Shown piece after piece: positions 1 to 10,912 of a DNA stretch of 64,000 nt. Location of the stretch: positions 2,418,501-2,482,500 of the forward strand of contig OU696571.1 of NCBI GenBank assembly GCA_916048095.2, in the 5' to 3' direction. The notes below the pieces were generated by a model. It was not told the DNA's origin, made no database searches, and saw only the letters and a list, made by a program, of their open reading frames with translations. Source of the stretch: Sacculina carcini (lineage: Eukaryota > Arthropoda > Thecostraca > Sacculinidae). The position numbers were made by a program, and so were the translations under genes. How positions within the stretch are numbered: position 1 is the first letter of the stretch; each line of letters opens with the position of its first letter.

Positions 1-1546
1 AGAAAGAAAATATACGGAAGTCCATGGCAGCTTCGGAGCATACCCATTGCATAAATCTGATTTTTATCCCTTGAGTGTTCATATGGTACATCTGTGTGTG
101 TTTGTATGTGTGTATGTGTGTGTGTGTGTGTGTGTGTAAACTTGTGCTAGAAATGTGAATATGTTGGCGTCTAACGCCCCTTTTTCCGTGTCGCTTCGCT
201 AGATATGAGCAACGCGTTCTCAAGGACTTTTATAAATAATTTATTCAATATACGAGTTCTCAGAGATGTTTGTGTTTGATTTTTTACCTAAACCGGCGAG
301 ATACTTAACAAATTCCAGTTATAATTTCAGAAATGAAAATGTGGTGGTCAAGTGGTATTTTTCTACATTAGCCAAAAGTTCATATCATAAAAATTGACTT
401 TAAAAAAAATAAAACTTTGAATAAATTCATTAAATAATAGAGGATTAATTAAAAAATTATATGGTTTCATATTGGCTCCAATATGACCATAAGCATTCTA
501 CAACGAAATTCTGTCTAAATATCTGTATGTTCATCCAAATGGCTATACTTTTGTATAGAAAGTATAATAGGATTATAAATTTATTGTTATGGAATAGATC
601 ATCAAAATGGGCTTGAATTAGCCAATTATTTAGCATCACCAATTATACAGCATCGCCTGCCTTAAAGCCAGAATGCATGAAACAGTCAGAAATTAGCAGT
701 TCTCAGCGAGACCTGTGAGGCGCACACGTTCATTAGCCGCTCCAATAGTCAAATGGGATTGTCAGCACTGGCAGCATCTAGCAGCACTGGCTATGCTAAT
801 TTGGCAGCTTTGCTCGGACGGCTGAGGCGGCGATAAGTAATTGCCGACGGCGTTTGCGACTCAACAAACCAAGCCAAGACTTGCACACACCAGTCGGCCG
901 CATCAAACAAGAGATCACAAGCTCACACACACATACACACACACACACATACTCACACACACACACACACACATACATACACACTGCCTTCTCACTGACA
1001 ATGAATATTCATCAGTCTGCAAAGACATACACACATCCACAACCATTAGTGTGTGTGTGTGCGTGTGTGTTTTCATTATGCGTTTGTGAAATATAGTCGT
1101 ATGAAGTTCTTGTAGCAAAGACGGATGGCTTATCTTAGCTAATTATTGTTCGAAGTAACTGCAAACTGTAAAGTGTGTTTGATCTTTTGATCTGTGTTGA
1201 TCAGATCTTTACGATCTTTTTTATATTAACAAATTGTTTATCATCTGCAAAACGACGACATTTTTGTTGAAATATTTGAGAAAAAATAAAAACATTTAAA
1301 ATGGTTTATTATAATAAATTCAAACTAGCTAAATAAATTCCCAAACAAAGTTTTGCCACCAACATGTTATTAAAGAATAAAGTGAATAAATATTTAAATA
1401 AAGTGTAGTTCGCAAATTACTTTAAAAATTATTCAAACAAACGATTATTGTTGTCAAAATTAACATCGAAGCGCTTTTGTAGACATTATAACTTTATATT
1501 CTTATGTGTTTATCGCTTACATTAACACCGGAGATGACACACTCAG

Positions 1547-1600
<54 letters not shown>

Positions 1601-1975
1601 CACACACGCCAAACAACGATCAGTGTCAAAAGCAGTCTGGCATCTCTATTGTTGACTCCGCGTCAATTTTGCCACGTGCGCGTTGCCAAGCAACACACAC
1701 ACACACACGCATACACACAGACAGACAGACAGACGGATGAGTGAAAGAGACTGATGATAGTGAGAAGACGTGAAACATGCTAGCAATCTGTGTTGCCGTA
1801 TTGTTGAGATGTGCAAATCCGTTGCTACGCCACGTGCCCAATAATGCGCGCGCCACAAGCCAACACACTCACATACAGACACACACACATACATACGCAC
1901 ACATACATATTAGCGCAGATAAGATATGTATAAGTGTAGGACCCTATAAGGACCTGGACAGAGCTGTGAAGATTA
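1..1975. other. Gene-free flank with CA/GT microsatellites
   Basis: I see no supportable gene here. The stretch is AT-rich DNA broken by dinucleotide arrays: GT at about 92-137, CA at about 921-985, GT at 1049-1068, and CA at 1546-1608 and 1691-1716. Short open frames in this part only translate the repeats. Confidence 0.7.
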
Positions 1976-1983
1976 TTGGCGGG

Positions 1984-2243
1984 CAGTGGCGGACTCAGAG
2001 TGTAATTTTGGAGGGCTTAACTGACTTAATTTGGATGTGGGGGGCTAGATAAATTTTGGGGCGATCAGTCATTGCATTACTATTCAACGTCTTTGTGATA
2101 ATGTTTATACTAACAAATTATGCACACAAAAAAATTTTTCTTGACTTATTTTTAGTGAACCTCTTGGTTATGAGGAGTTGATGTGATTTTTTTTGGGATG
2201 GCGTGCTTCAGCCCCCTGATTTCCTCTTGTGGATCCGCCATTG
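1984..2243 (+). mobile_element. hAT-type MITE, family A copy 1
   Basis: A 260-bp non-coding element begins CAGTGGCGGACTCAGAG and ends with the near-inverted complement TTGTGGATCCGCCATTG. It is flanked by a near-perfect 8-bp duplication, TTGGCGGG at 1976-1983 and TTGGCGAG at 2244-2251. The body shares blocks with five other copies in this window, including GGCGATCAGTCAT, AACGTCTTTG and GTGAACCTCTTGGTTATGAG. The 8-bp duplication and the CAGTGGCG ends fit a hAT-derived non-autonomous element. No transposase is encoded. Confidence 0.75.
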
Positions 2244-2251
2244 TTGGCGAG

Positions 2252-3389
2252 AAATGTAAATTTTGGCCGCCTGTTTGCGAGTTTATTGCTGCTTAATCCT
2301 ATTAGGCTTGTATACGAGATCGCGCAGGCCACCACTCAGCGTCATCGTCAGACCCGACTTGCACGCGCCACGTGGAAGACAATTGCGACGCAGTGTGCGC
2401 GCCATTGGCGCGCACACGCCACAACTGCATAAATGGTGTCCACGTGGCGCTTACGATCGCTTGTGCGTGCACGCGCTGAGTGACTGGCAACTCGCAAGTC
2501 ATACTTGGCAGCTCTGTTCGGCACGGGCAATTAGTCAGCCGGCCGTGTAAAGCGCGCCGGATTGAGCGCGCCGGATTGGGCGCGCGTGCGTCACACAGCG
2601 TGCCGTCACGACATTGATTGAGAAGCTAGAAGCAGCCATTGTCAGATGCAAATCACACACTAAATGGCATAGCCGCTCAAGCGCTCACAAACGCCAAAAT
2701 ATGTGAAGGCAGAATGTGGAAGAGGCTTAATAGTGGGCCTGACTGGAATTGTCTGCGATTGCACCGATATTCCAAGCGATCTCTCAACAATCCTGCAAGA
2801 ATTGCTTGAAAAGATTCAGTTATTTTGCTGCGAATTTTTGCAAATAATTCCAGCAGGATTGGAGAGAGAATGAGTTTGAGCAGTTAGTATGCATTATTTT
2901 TATAACATAATCGTTAAAATAAACGAGTAAATTATGAAAAAAGTTGAAAAGATTGAGTTTTTTCCAACGAATTTTTGCAACTTCATTCATAATTTACCCA
3001 TTTATTTTTGACAATCATGTCACCACTGAAAACCGACACACTGAACAAATAATGCATAATAGCCGCCGAAATTTAATTCCACCAGAAATTTCTATCGTTT
3101 AACATCCATACATTTTCTATTTAGCAGTGGACTTTCATACAACAGAATTTCAGCCAAGCATCGCCCGTTCCAAAAACCGATTACCTCACGGCTGTCACTC
3201 ACTGAACAAATAAGGCAGATTAAATAACTGTGTGTGTGAGTGTGTGTGTGTGTGTGTGAGTGTGTCCGAAGGGTGGACAAATATACAGCGACGCGCATTC
3301 ACAGTGGACAAAGACAATTTTGCATCCTTTAGAAAAACGCAGCTAGCAATCCGGTTTTCCAATAAGCCAAAGTGGCCGGTTGACCAGGG

Positions 3390-3421
<32 letters not shown>

Positions 3422-3618
3422 CCCCATTGACAATATTCTCGCCTCCCTTGAGACCACCCTAGACGTCGCTGTCAACAGATGTGTCGTTGTGTCCGTGTGC
3501 ACCAGGCTTTCTCACAGCTCTTGACAATAAAACACACCTCACTAAACAGCTTCACACACACACACACACACGCACATACACACACACACACACTTCTTCT
3601 ATATCCCGTTTTTCTATT

Positions 3619-3653
<35 letters not shown>

Positions 3654-4533
3654 TACTCGTAAGAAGCAGTGAAGAGCAATTGTTCTGATGCACTTTATCA
3701 ATTGAAAAATGGTGTTAATAATTTTGGTGTACATTGACTAGCGTCGGTGTGTACACATTATGACATTGAAGTACAGTGTACCGTGGATAGAAGGGAGCAT
3801 TTCTTCGGGCCCGTCTTTTATGCTTAACGTGTAATTGTCCACCGTATATAAGCGATTGACGATAAATGTGTAAGGAATCAAGAACATTAGATTGAGAAAA
3901 TTTGATTTAACGAATTTCTTCCAGTCCCTCGCCTCCTGCAAATGCAGCACATTAAATTAGAACGCTAAACCTAGCCTAACCTAAGATCTATGAAAAATAC
4001 AGAAAAGTTTTTGTGCGTGTTTTTATAAATTAGCGTTTTTAATGTTCCTGAATCCTCACACATTCCCAGTCCATTAGGCTCCCCACACAAATCCTGACCA
4101 AAAACATTTGTAGCGTAGTTCCTAATGTTTAAACCAGCCTCCACATTATCTAATTCCTAAGCCCCACGTTCAGCCCCCAAGCGGCCAAATCCTGGCGCCG
4201 CCACTGGCCTAACTAGCCTAGCCTAACTAGTCTGACACCACACACACACACACAAGTGCAGCTATAGTCATCATTGGCTGCACACACGCGCGAAATGACC
4301 ACTCACAGAGTTAACTGATCGTGTAGTCGCATTGATCACAACGATCGCCTGAGGCAAAGGACACGCGCTGGACGAACACTCAGCTAATTCGGACGACACG
4401 GCGCGGAATTCGCGCTGACACAATGCAGATCCGCTGTAAGAGCGCCCGGGGGCACGCCACAAACGGGCGCCCCTTGTTGAAGATGGGCCTGTTTGGCGGT
4501 CTATGGGGCGGAAAGGAATGCGGCACACGGACA

Positions 4534-4577
<44 letters not shown>

Positions 4578-4692
4578 GATAGCGCGAGATGAGGGCTACC
4601 CTAGCGGCGTCACCCTCTCCCCGTGGGAACAAAACGAGAACAGTAGTATGGAAGGGGAAAGCACACACACAGAGAGGATGTTCATGGCTTTC

Positions 4693-4728
<36 letters not shown>

Positions 4729-6212
4729 TACACACACACACACACACATAAACGAGATGGCGCCGACAGCTATCAATGAAAGTCAATTGTGTAGCCGACA
4801 TTGCAGTGTTGTTGTGCCATAAAACGCCTTTGCACCATTTTGCTGATACAAAACACCATCGTCAAATGACTGGCCATAAATTGACACACACACACACATG
4901 CACACATACACATTGCGATGAACCTTAATTGTCATCCCTTAATCTCACTGTGTGTGTATGTTTAGCTGCTTTGTGGAATTTGTCGACAGGCGCATACAGG
5001 TGCCTGTATCGATTCTGTGGCAAAAATCCCAGCGCAAAAACTCAAAGACTAATTGGTATGTGTGTGTGTGTGTGTGTGTGTACACGACATACACACACGA
5101 ACGTTTACGAATATTTAGGAGAATGTTGAAATAGAAAATCCGATAACATTATGCAAGCATTTGATGACATCAACGATGAATTGATCTAATCAATTGGAAA
5201 TAGCAGATATGAAAACTAGCACCTCGAAAATGTCATACCAGAAAACCAGTCGGTGAATTATCATTTCATTTGAATTGAGCTTTGTATTACGTATAAACAC
5301 AAGTAACTCCCAAAAAACCACTCTTCCAACTACCAAACACACACACACACACACAAGCGACTAATTGTAACAAGCATATTTTTATTACGAAAAAAGCGTG
5401 ACAATGCTCAGTAAGTCATGAGACACACCGCTATGAAAAATGACATTAAAACTGTTCAAATTGCCGGCACATACACAAGCAGACACACACACACACACAC
5501 ACAAAGTATAAACACAAAACGCAAAACGACTCACAAATAATTTCGATCCAAAAAGCATTTGTTCACAAAACTAACAGAAATAAACAAACACACACACACA
5601 AAGCGGATACAATGTTGCACACATTACTACATAGAGAAATAGCATTATACGGTAATTATAAATTACACACTTAGAAAAATTCACCGGCCAAACGCCATGA
5701 TATGCCAATAAATAACCGCATGATACATGATTTTGTTCGTCCTAAAAATAGCTATACAACACGCACACACACACACACATAAAAAATAGGCAACCATATT
5801 TTCTCGCACAAATCACACGCAAATATAGATGCTATACATGTGCCAAAATAACGAAATTCTAAACGATTTTTTTCTCGCCATTCTTTCTTGCAAAGTTGCA
5901 GAAGAGCAACAATTTGCAACTACAGCTCACATGCTGAACAAAACTATTGGGAGCCGACAATTTATGGTCCCAGATATTAATACAGCACTATGCAAAACGT
6001 GTTAAACCTGTGATATATATAAAATTATACACACCGGTATGTGTCTACTCTCCACAACTCGTAAAATAAACACCACAAACATACAAACACATAGACCGAT
6101 ACAACACCGGCCACAATAACAAACGAGCCCTGAGGCGCAAGTGTAAGATGGAAGGGCGGGAAGAGCGGGGTATGGGACAAAATGGGCCGGGGGGAGAGAG
6201 GGCGTGTCAGAG
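2252..6212. other. Intergenic, GC-rich patch then CA/GT-rich DNA
   Basis: No gene is supported. About 2310-2650 is GC- and CpG-rich and includes a perfect 10-bp stem at 2394-2416 and two tandem copies of GCGCGCCGGATTG near 2552-2579. Further on are GT arrays at 3229-3260 and 3390-3420, and CA arrays at 3553-3592, 3621-3652, 4534-4574, 4694-4749 and 5480-5502. A sequence around 4165-4215 ends in GGCGCCGCCACTG, which resembles the end of an old hAT-type element. Confidence 0.6.
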
Positions 6213-8486
6213 CTAGTTGTTCAACGTCGCCGTGACAGACATCACATCAGTGAGCTGAGTGACCGCCGTAGTATTAGTATTAGTGGTGATGACTTCGTTG
6301 GATTCGTATAACATCTCGCAGCGTTGCAACAGCCGCACGAGCGGTGCAACATTGTAGGGAAACAGCTGCCGCTCGACGAGCCGCTGCAATGTCAGTCTCA
6401 GTCGAATTAGCAGCGTCATAACGGCGTCCAGCCGTCCGTCACCGCCGCCGCCGCCGCCGCATACGGCAACAAACTGACGCCAGCGATGCCGCACGTGTTT
6501 GAGCGCGCGCAAAAGATAGAGCAGAAAGCACGTTTCGTTGCTGAGCAGTAGATCGAGTAGCACATGCACGTCGTGTCGTATTTCATCGACAAACTGCAGT
6601 AGCGCCGTGTGTGGACACACGGCGCCGGCAAGAGCCGATATTCTCACTGAGCCAGCCGGCAGCCCGGCGCCAATATCGGTGATACACAGCAGGGTTTCAA
6701 CTAGGGCGTCATCGCGCTCGCTCATCAACTGCACGGCCCACTGACACAGCGGCGTTTGAGGATGAAACGAGAGACGCTGCTTGATCCATGCGTCCAGTCG
6801 CCGCACCACGGCGTATAACGACCGCTCAATCACACGCCAATCGTCGCCTGCGTCGGCCGCGTCCGTCGAAATATTCGCCGGACGCGTCACGCCGGCCGTC
6901 GACGATGCAAGACGTGATGACGACGACGGCGGCGGCGGCAGGTCATCACCGTCGCTGCTGTTACTGCTCGACGAGTCACAACGTGCCTCCTTGACAGTCA
7001 CCGCCAGCGCCTTGAGCACCAGCAACACGGTGCGTTGCGGCAACATTTTACCATCACCGCCTGCGCTACCGCCTGCGCTGTCACTGCCGTTTTCTTCAGC
7101 TGGCCGCAATTCGTGATCGACCGGCGTGGCACAGGCCCACTGGGACGTATCGCCCGCGTCATCCATCGCCACATCGTCGCTGTGATCGCCGCTGTGCCGC
7201 CGCTGCTGCTGCTGCTGCGTCGGAATGGCATCCAGCAGACGATTGTTGCGCACCAAACGCAGCACGGCGTGCGCCGCGTCGGCCGCCTCGTCAACAACGC
7301 CCTGCTGCAGCGCCAGCGTGCTGCCGTAGCACAGCACCTCGCCGCACAGCGTCAGCACGGCGCACCACACGGCCGCACTGCGCACCGGCGCGCCGACGGC
7401 CGCCGCCAACACGCCGTCCAGCCGCCGCCGGCCGGCAAACAGCCGCGTCTGTCCGACACTCAGACTGCTGCGCACGGCCACCAGCGACGTCCACAGCGCC
7501 AGAAAGGCCAGCGTTTCGGCGCGGTGCGCCGGCGAGTCGAGCACGTGACAGAAGCGCTGTGTCAGTCGCAGCCAGTCGGCAGACAGCAGCGATGTGACGG
7601 CGCATTTGATTGTGTCCAGCGACGCCACACCGTCCCCAACAGTGTCGTCGTCAGTCACGCCTTCATCCATCTCCTCCTCCTCGTCATCATCAACGCCGGC
7701 CGACGCCAGCAACTGCGACACGGCCACCGGACGGCCGCATCGCGCTAGACCATCGCCGGACGCGTCAGATGACGTACGACCATCTTCGTCGTCGTAATCA
7801 CCACCACAACCGCCGCCGCTGACGTCTTCCTCATGATCGTCGCGGGCCTCCACCAGCCGCTGCAGAGTAGCCAGAGCGTTGGCCACCTCGTGTTCACGCG
7901 GCGACTCGAGCACGACACGCACCAGCCGCTCGAGCAGCGACACGGGCCGTCGCGACAGCTGACAGCCGGCCAACAGACAACGCGCCGCCGCACTGCTCGT
8001 CAGCCGACACTCGCACGCCAGCAGCTGCAGCAGCCGTTGATGCAGCGCCGGCTCGCCAGCCACCAGCTGCAGCCGGCCACAACAGCTGATGACGACGGCC
8101 GCAGAGGAACCGGCGGCTGCGGCGGCAGAAAAGCGTAAGCTGGCCTCGCGCAGCTGCCGGAGTGCCGCGTCGGCCAGCAGCTGGTAGCAGCTGAGCGCCA
8201 GCAGACGTAGCTGATGGTTGTGCCGCAGGTGGGCGGACGCTGTCAGACACTCGGTCATACACTGGAAACACGCCGGCGACACGTGACACACGCACACCTC
8301 GCCTACACCGCCTCCGCCGCCCCCGCTGCTGCACTGCACGCCGGCCATCAGCTCGGATAGCAGCCGCATTTGGCGGCCGCAGTCAGCCGCCGTCGCAGCA
8401 GCTGTTGTTGTCGATGGAGATGGGATGGACGCAGTGTCGGTCGGCTCGGTCCACTCATCAGTCAGACGACGTCGCTTCAACGACAT
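6213..8486 (-). CDS. LINS1: Lines (LINS1)-like protein, single exon
   Basis: One uninterrupted ATG-initiated frame encodes 757 residues. The N-terminus is short, basic and low in complexity (KRRR, then Ser/Thr/Ala). A leucine-rich helical body follows, interrupted by an acidic loop near residues 220-285 (a run of D/E) and by poly-Gly, poly-Gln and poly-Ser tracts. The C-terminal third carries the most recognisable family signals: SNETCFLLYLLRALKHV, and near the end a QLFPYNVAPLVRLLQRCE segment. I take these as the conserved C-terminal region of Lines/LINS proteins. In Drosophila, lines acts in Wingless and Hedgehog patterning; the molecular role of the vertebrate homologue is poorly defined. 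The assignment rests on remembered family pattern, so another helical-repeat protein is possible. There is no intron, unlike the + strand genes nearby. GC content is far above the flanks, as expected for coding sequence. Confidence 0.65.
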   Translation of the reverse strand: MSLKRRRLTDEWTEPTDTASIPSPSTTTAAATAADCGRQMRLLSELMAGVQCSSGGGGGGVGEVCVCHVSPACFQCMTECLTASAHLRHNHQLRLLALSCYQLLADAALRQLREASLRFSAAAAAGSSAAVVISCCGRLQLVAGEPALHQRLLQLLACECRLTSSAAARCLLAGCQLSRRPVSLLERLVRVVLESPREHEVANALATLQRLVEARDDHEEDVSGGGCGGDYDDEDGRTSSDASGDGLARCGRPVAVSQLLASAGVDDDEEEEMDEGVTDDDTVGDGVASLDTIKCAVTSLLSADWLRLTQRFCHVLDSPAHRAETLAFLALWTSLVAVRSSLSVGQTRLFAGRRRLDGVLAAAVGAPVRSAAVWCAVLTLCGEVLCYGSTLALQQGVVDEAADAAHAVLRLVRNNRLLDAIPTQQQQQRRHSGDHSDDVAMDDAGDTSQWACATPVDHELRPAEENGSDSAGGSAGGDGKMLPQRTVLLVLKALAVTVKEARCDSSSSNSSDGDDLPPPPSSSSRLASSTAGVTRPANISTDAADAGDDWRVIERSLYAVVRRLDAWIKQRLSFHPQTPLCQWAVQLMSERDDALVETLLCITDIGAGLPAGSVRISALAGAVCPHTALLQFVDEIRHDVHVLLDLLLSNETCFLLYLLRALKHVRHRWRQFVAVCGGGGGGDGRLDAVMTLLIRLRLTLQRLVERQLFPYNVAPLVRLLQRCEMLYESNEVITTNTNTTAVTQLTDVMSVTATLNN

Positions 8487-10046
8487 GTCTCTGTTGCTTC
8501 AATCAAAGACACAACCAGTCTCGATATGTACGTGTGTGTGTTGGCGCTGGCAACGACTAGGTAGGACTGTATCTGAAAAATAATTGGATAGGTGGAACGA
8601 TGTAGAATACAGAAACACACGATGAACAAGATTGGTATTGTAGCGGACATAAAGCACAAAGGGTTCATTTAGAATTTGTAACGTATTTGTTATTTGTATT
8701 ATTAGCTGTTATACACTGTAATTTATACTGCTATATTACCCCCCTTGCACAAAAACGCCTACATTCGCATCACACATTCTCAAATTATCGCCTCGGTTCG
8801 TAAAATGGAAAACTAACACCAACTAACATACATCACCTAGGACAGAATGACGAAAACTAGGCACTGACCTCTATTGTCACCCGCACGATGCTCAGAACAA
8901 CCTACAACGCAAGTCGAAAATGCGCAGAGTGAAAATATGATCAGATGCGAGTACAGCGATCATCCAAAATCGGCGCATTTCAAAAGAATGTCCTGAAATA
9001 TAAGATATGTAAAGAAATCACCGATGCAATATAAATTCAGTCATAAACAGCATGACAAAGACCACTGTATGAGTTATAAAAAAGATACCAAGTCGCTAAG
9101 TCATTTTGCATATGTTCGGTCGTTTTGTAAGCAAGCACAATGCATTACAACACGCCACATTGACACAGCGATGCGTTGAATTATTACAACAAAAACAGCG
9201 CATAACCATAATAGTGTCAGACATAACGATGAGAAGTGAATCCATAACAATCGCGAAATCGGGCTGGAATACACTCGATATAACGAAGCAGGACATATAT
9301 ACACAAAAATCACTTGGAACAACCTGAAAAGAAACAGCGACTAATTTTACATAGTATCTGTTTGGTTGTGATAGCCCAAACACAAGCAGACTTACCATAT
9401 TAGAGATAGTAATTAATTCAATTTTGGGAAACAACAGACGACAAAAGCAAACAGACTACTTTCGACGCTTGTTTACAAACGCGACGCATAATTTATCCCA
9501 ATTGAAACACCACAAGCAATATATAAAAATATATCTCGAATACAAATATTTTTCTATGTAATTAATGTCATGAAAATATCATACAAAGATAATCGCGCAA
9601 CGAAATATTAATGGTTGAAATTTCATTGCCATTCAAGTTTTCTGATTCAAGACAACAAATCATGCAGACTATCAATATTAACTGCTAATCAATTTTGTGA
9701 TTTAATAGTGCTTTCTTGATTCATATACTCGAACATTTCAACACGTTGAAGTATCCATAAAAAACGTAGGTGAAAAGTGTACCTGTTTCTTGTAAACCCA
9801 CTTGTGCAGGGGCGTGTGTAGCTGCAGCCAGGCGTGTTTGTGTACGAATATTTTGCCGGTAGGTGGCAGAGCAATCGGTATAGAAATGCATGGCTTCGTT
9901 ATATTTTTTGCTATGTATTGGCTTGCGTGTTGCGTTTGTATGTTATTCTTCTGGCATTGTGCCTGCAAATTCTTGTTATATTGTGTCACATGTTTTATTT
10001 TACATTGTTATATAACAAATATGGTGTTATTTTCAATTTTTGTGTG
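8487..10046. other. Intergenic, AT-rich, no gene seen
   Basis: This is the upstream side of the Lines-like gene and the downstream side of MOCOS. I find no coding frame with family similarity, no RNA gene and no strong repeat. Confidence 0.6.
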
Positions 10047-10054
10047 ATTATGTG

Positions 10055-10307
10055 CACTGGCTGATCTAGAGGGGGTCTCGGGGGCTGAAGCCCCCCATAA
10101 TATATACATCAACTCCTCATAACTAAGAGGTTCACTAAAAGAAGTCAAGGAAAAGTTTATTTTTGTAGAGTTCGTTGATATAAACATTATCGCAAAGCAA
10201 ATTCTCGCATAATGCACTTGTAAATGTGTTTATATATCACTGAAAAATTTGTTCAGCTTCCTCAAAATAATTCATCCCCCCAAAATTGCACTCTGGACCC
10301 GCTAATG
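10055..10307 (-). mobile_element. hAT-type MITE, family A copy 2, with exact 8-bp TSD
   Basis: The ends are CACTGGCTGATC on the left and GGACCCGCTAATG on the right. An identical 8-bp duplication, ATTATGTG, flanks the element at 10047-10054 and 10308-10315. The internal blocks match the other family members in inverse orientation (AACTCCTCATAACTAAGAGG, TTATCGCAAAG). It is non-coding. This copy gives the clearest evidence for the 8-bp target duplication of the family. Confidence 0.8.
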
Positions 10308-10912
10308 ATTATGTGCACTACAAAATTGGAGTCACGCAGAGTTCAACCTTGGATTGTATTGATCACGCACATCGCAGTTTTCAAGTGCAACATTCAGAGC
10401 AGACGGTGTAGGCTGCTTCTTGCACGACGTTTGTGTGTTCCCGTCGTTCTCAGCTGCAGCGAAGAGTCCGGGCTAGGCGGCCGTTACGTGCAGTCCCCAA
10501 AGCGTTACAAGTGTGGGCGTGCAAAGACAATAGCAAACAGACAACCTTGCGTATATTTCATGTAAGTTTGCGATTGGACATTATTTTTTACTTCACGGAG
10601 CTTCCTCAGACTCCAACCCGGTCACATCTGACCTAACGATCCACTCTCCGGATCCTCGATCTCACCAGATCACACGATCTATACAGATCCTTCGACCTGA
10701 CACAGGTCCTCGATCTCAGCATACCTCACACAGTCGTGCTAGACGCAAGGTGCACACTGCGTCAGACCACTAATTATAATATTGATGAAGAATACTTGAA
10801 CTCTAGCAGGCACAGATTAGTATTCACGCCACAAGGAATGCATAAGGACACATTTGTACCACCTTGTCGACTGCACAGAATACTTTGTCGACAGCCAATA
10901 TATTATCTAACA

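Noticed and set aside
796..1118. Cys/Val- and His/Thr-rich open frames on both strands over CA/GT arrays (and the many similar ones across the window)
   Set aside because: They are direct translations of (CA)n or (GT)n. The frames have no other content, no start context and no family similarity.
3760..4216. Old transposon ending in CCTGGCGCCGCCACTG
   Set aside because: Only one end looks like a terminal repeat; no partner end or duplication found. A GGGCCCGT-TTTTATGCTT block shared with about 19470 may be a separate old repeat.
7035..7748. 237-codon + strand frame opposite the Lines-like gene
   Set aside because: It is the antisense shadow of a GC-rich coding region, with Arg/His/Gln-rich composition and no recognisable motif.
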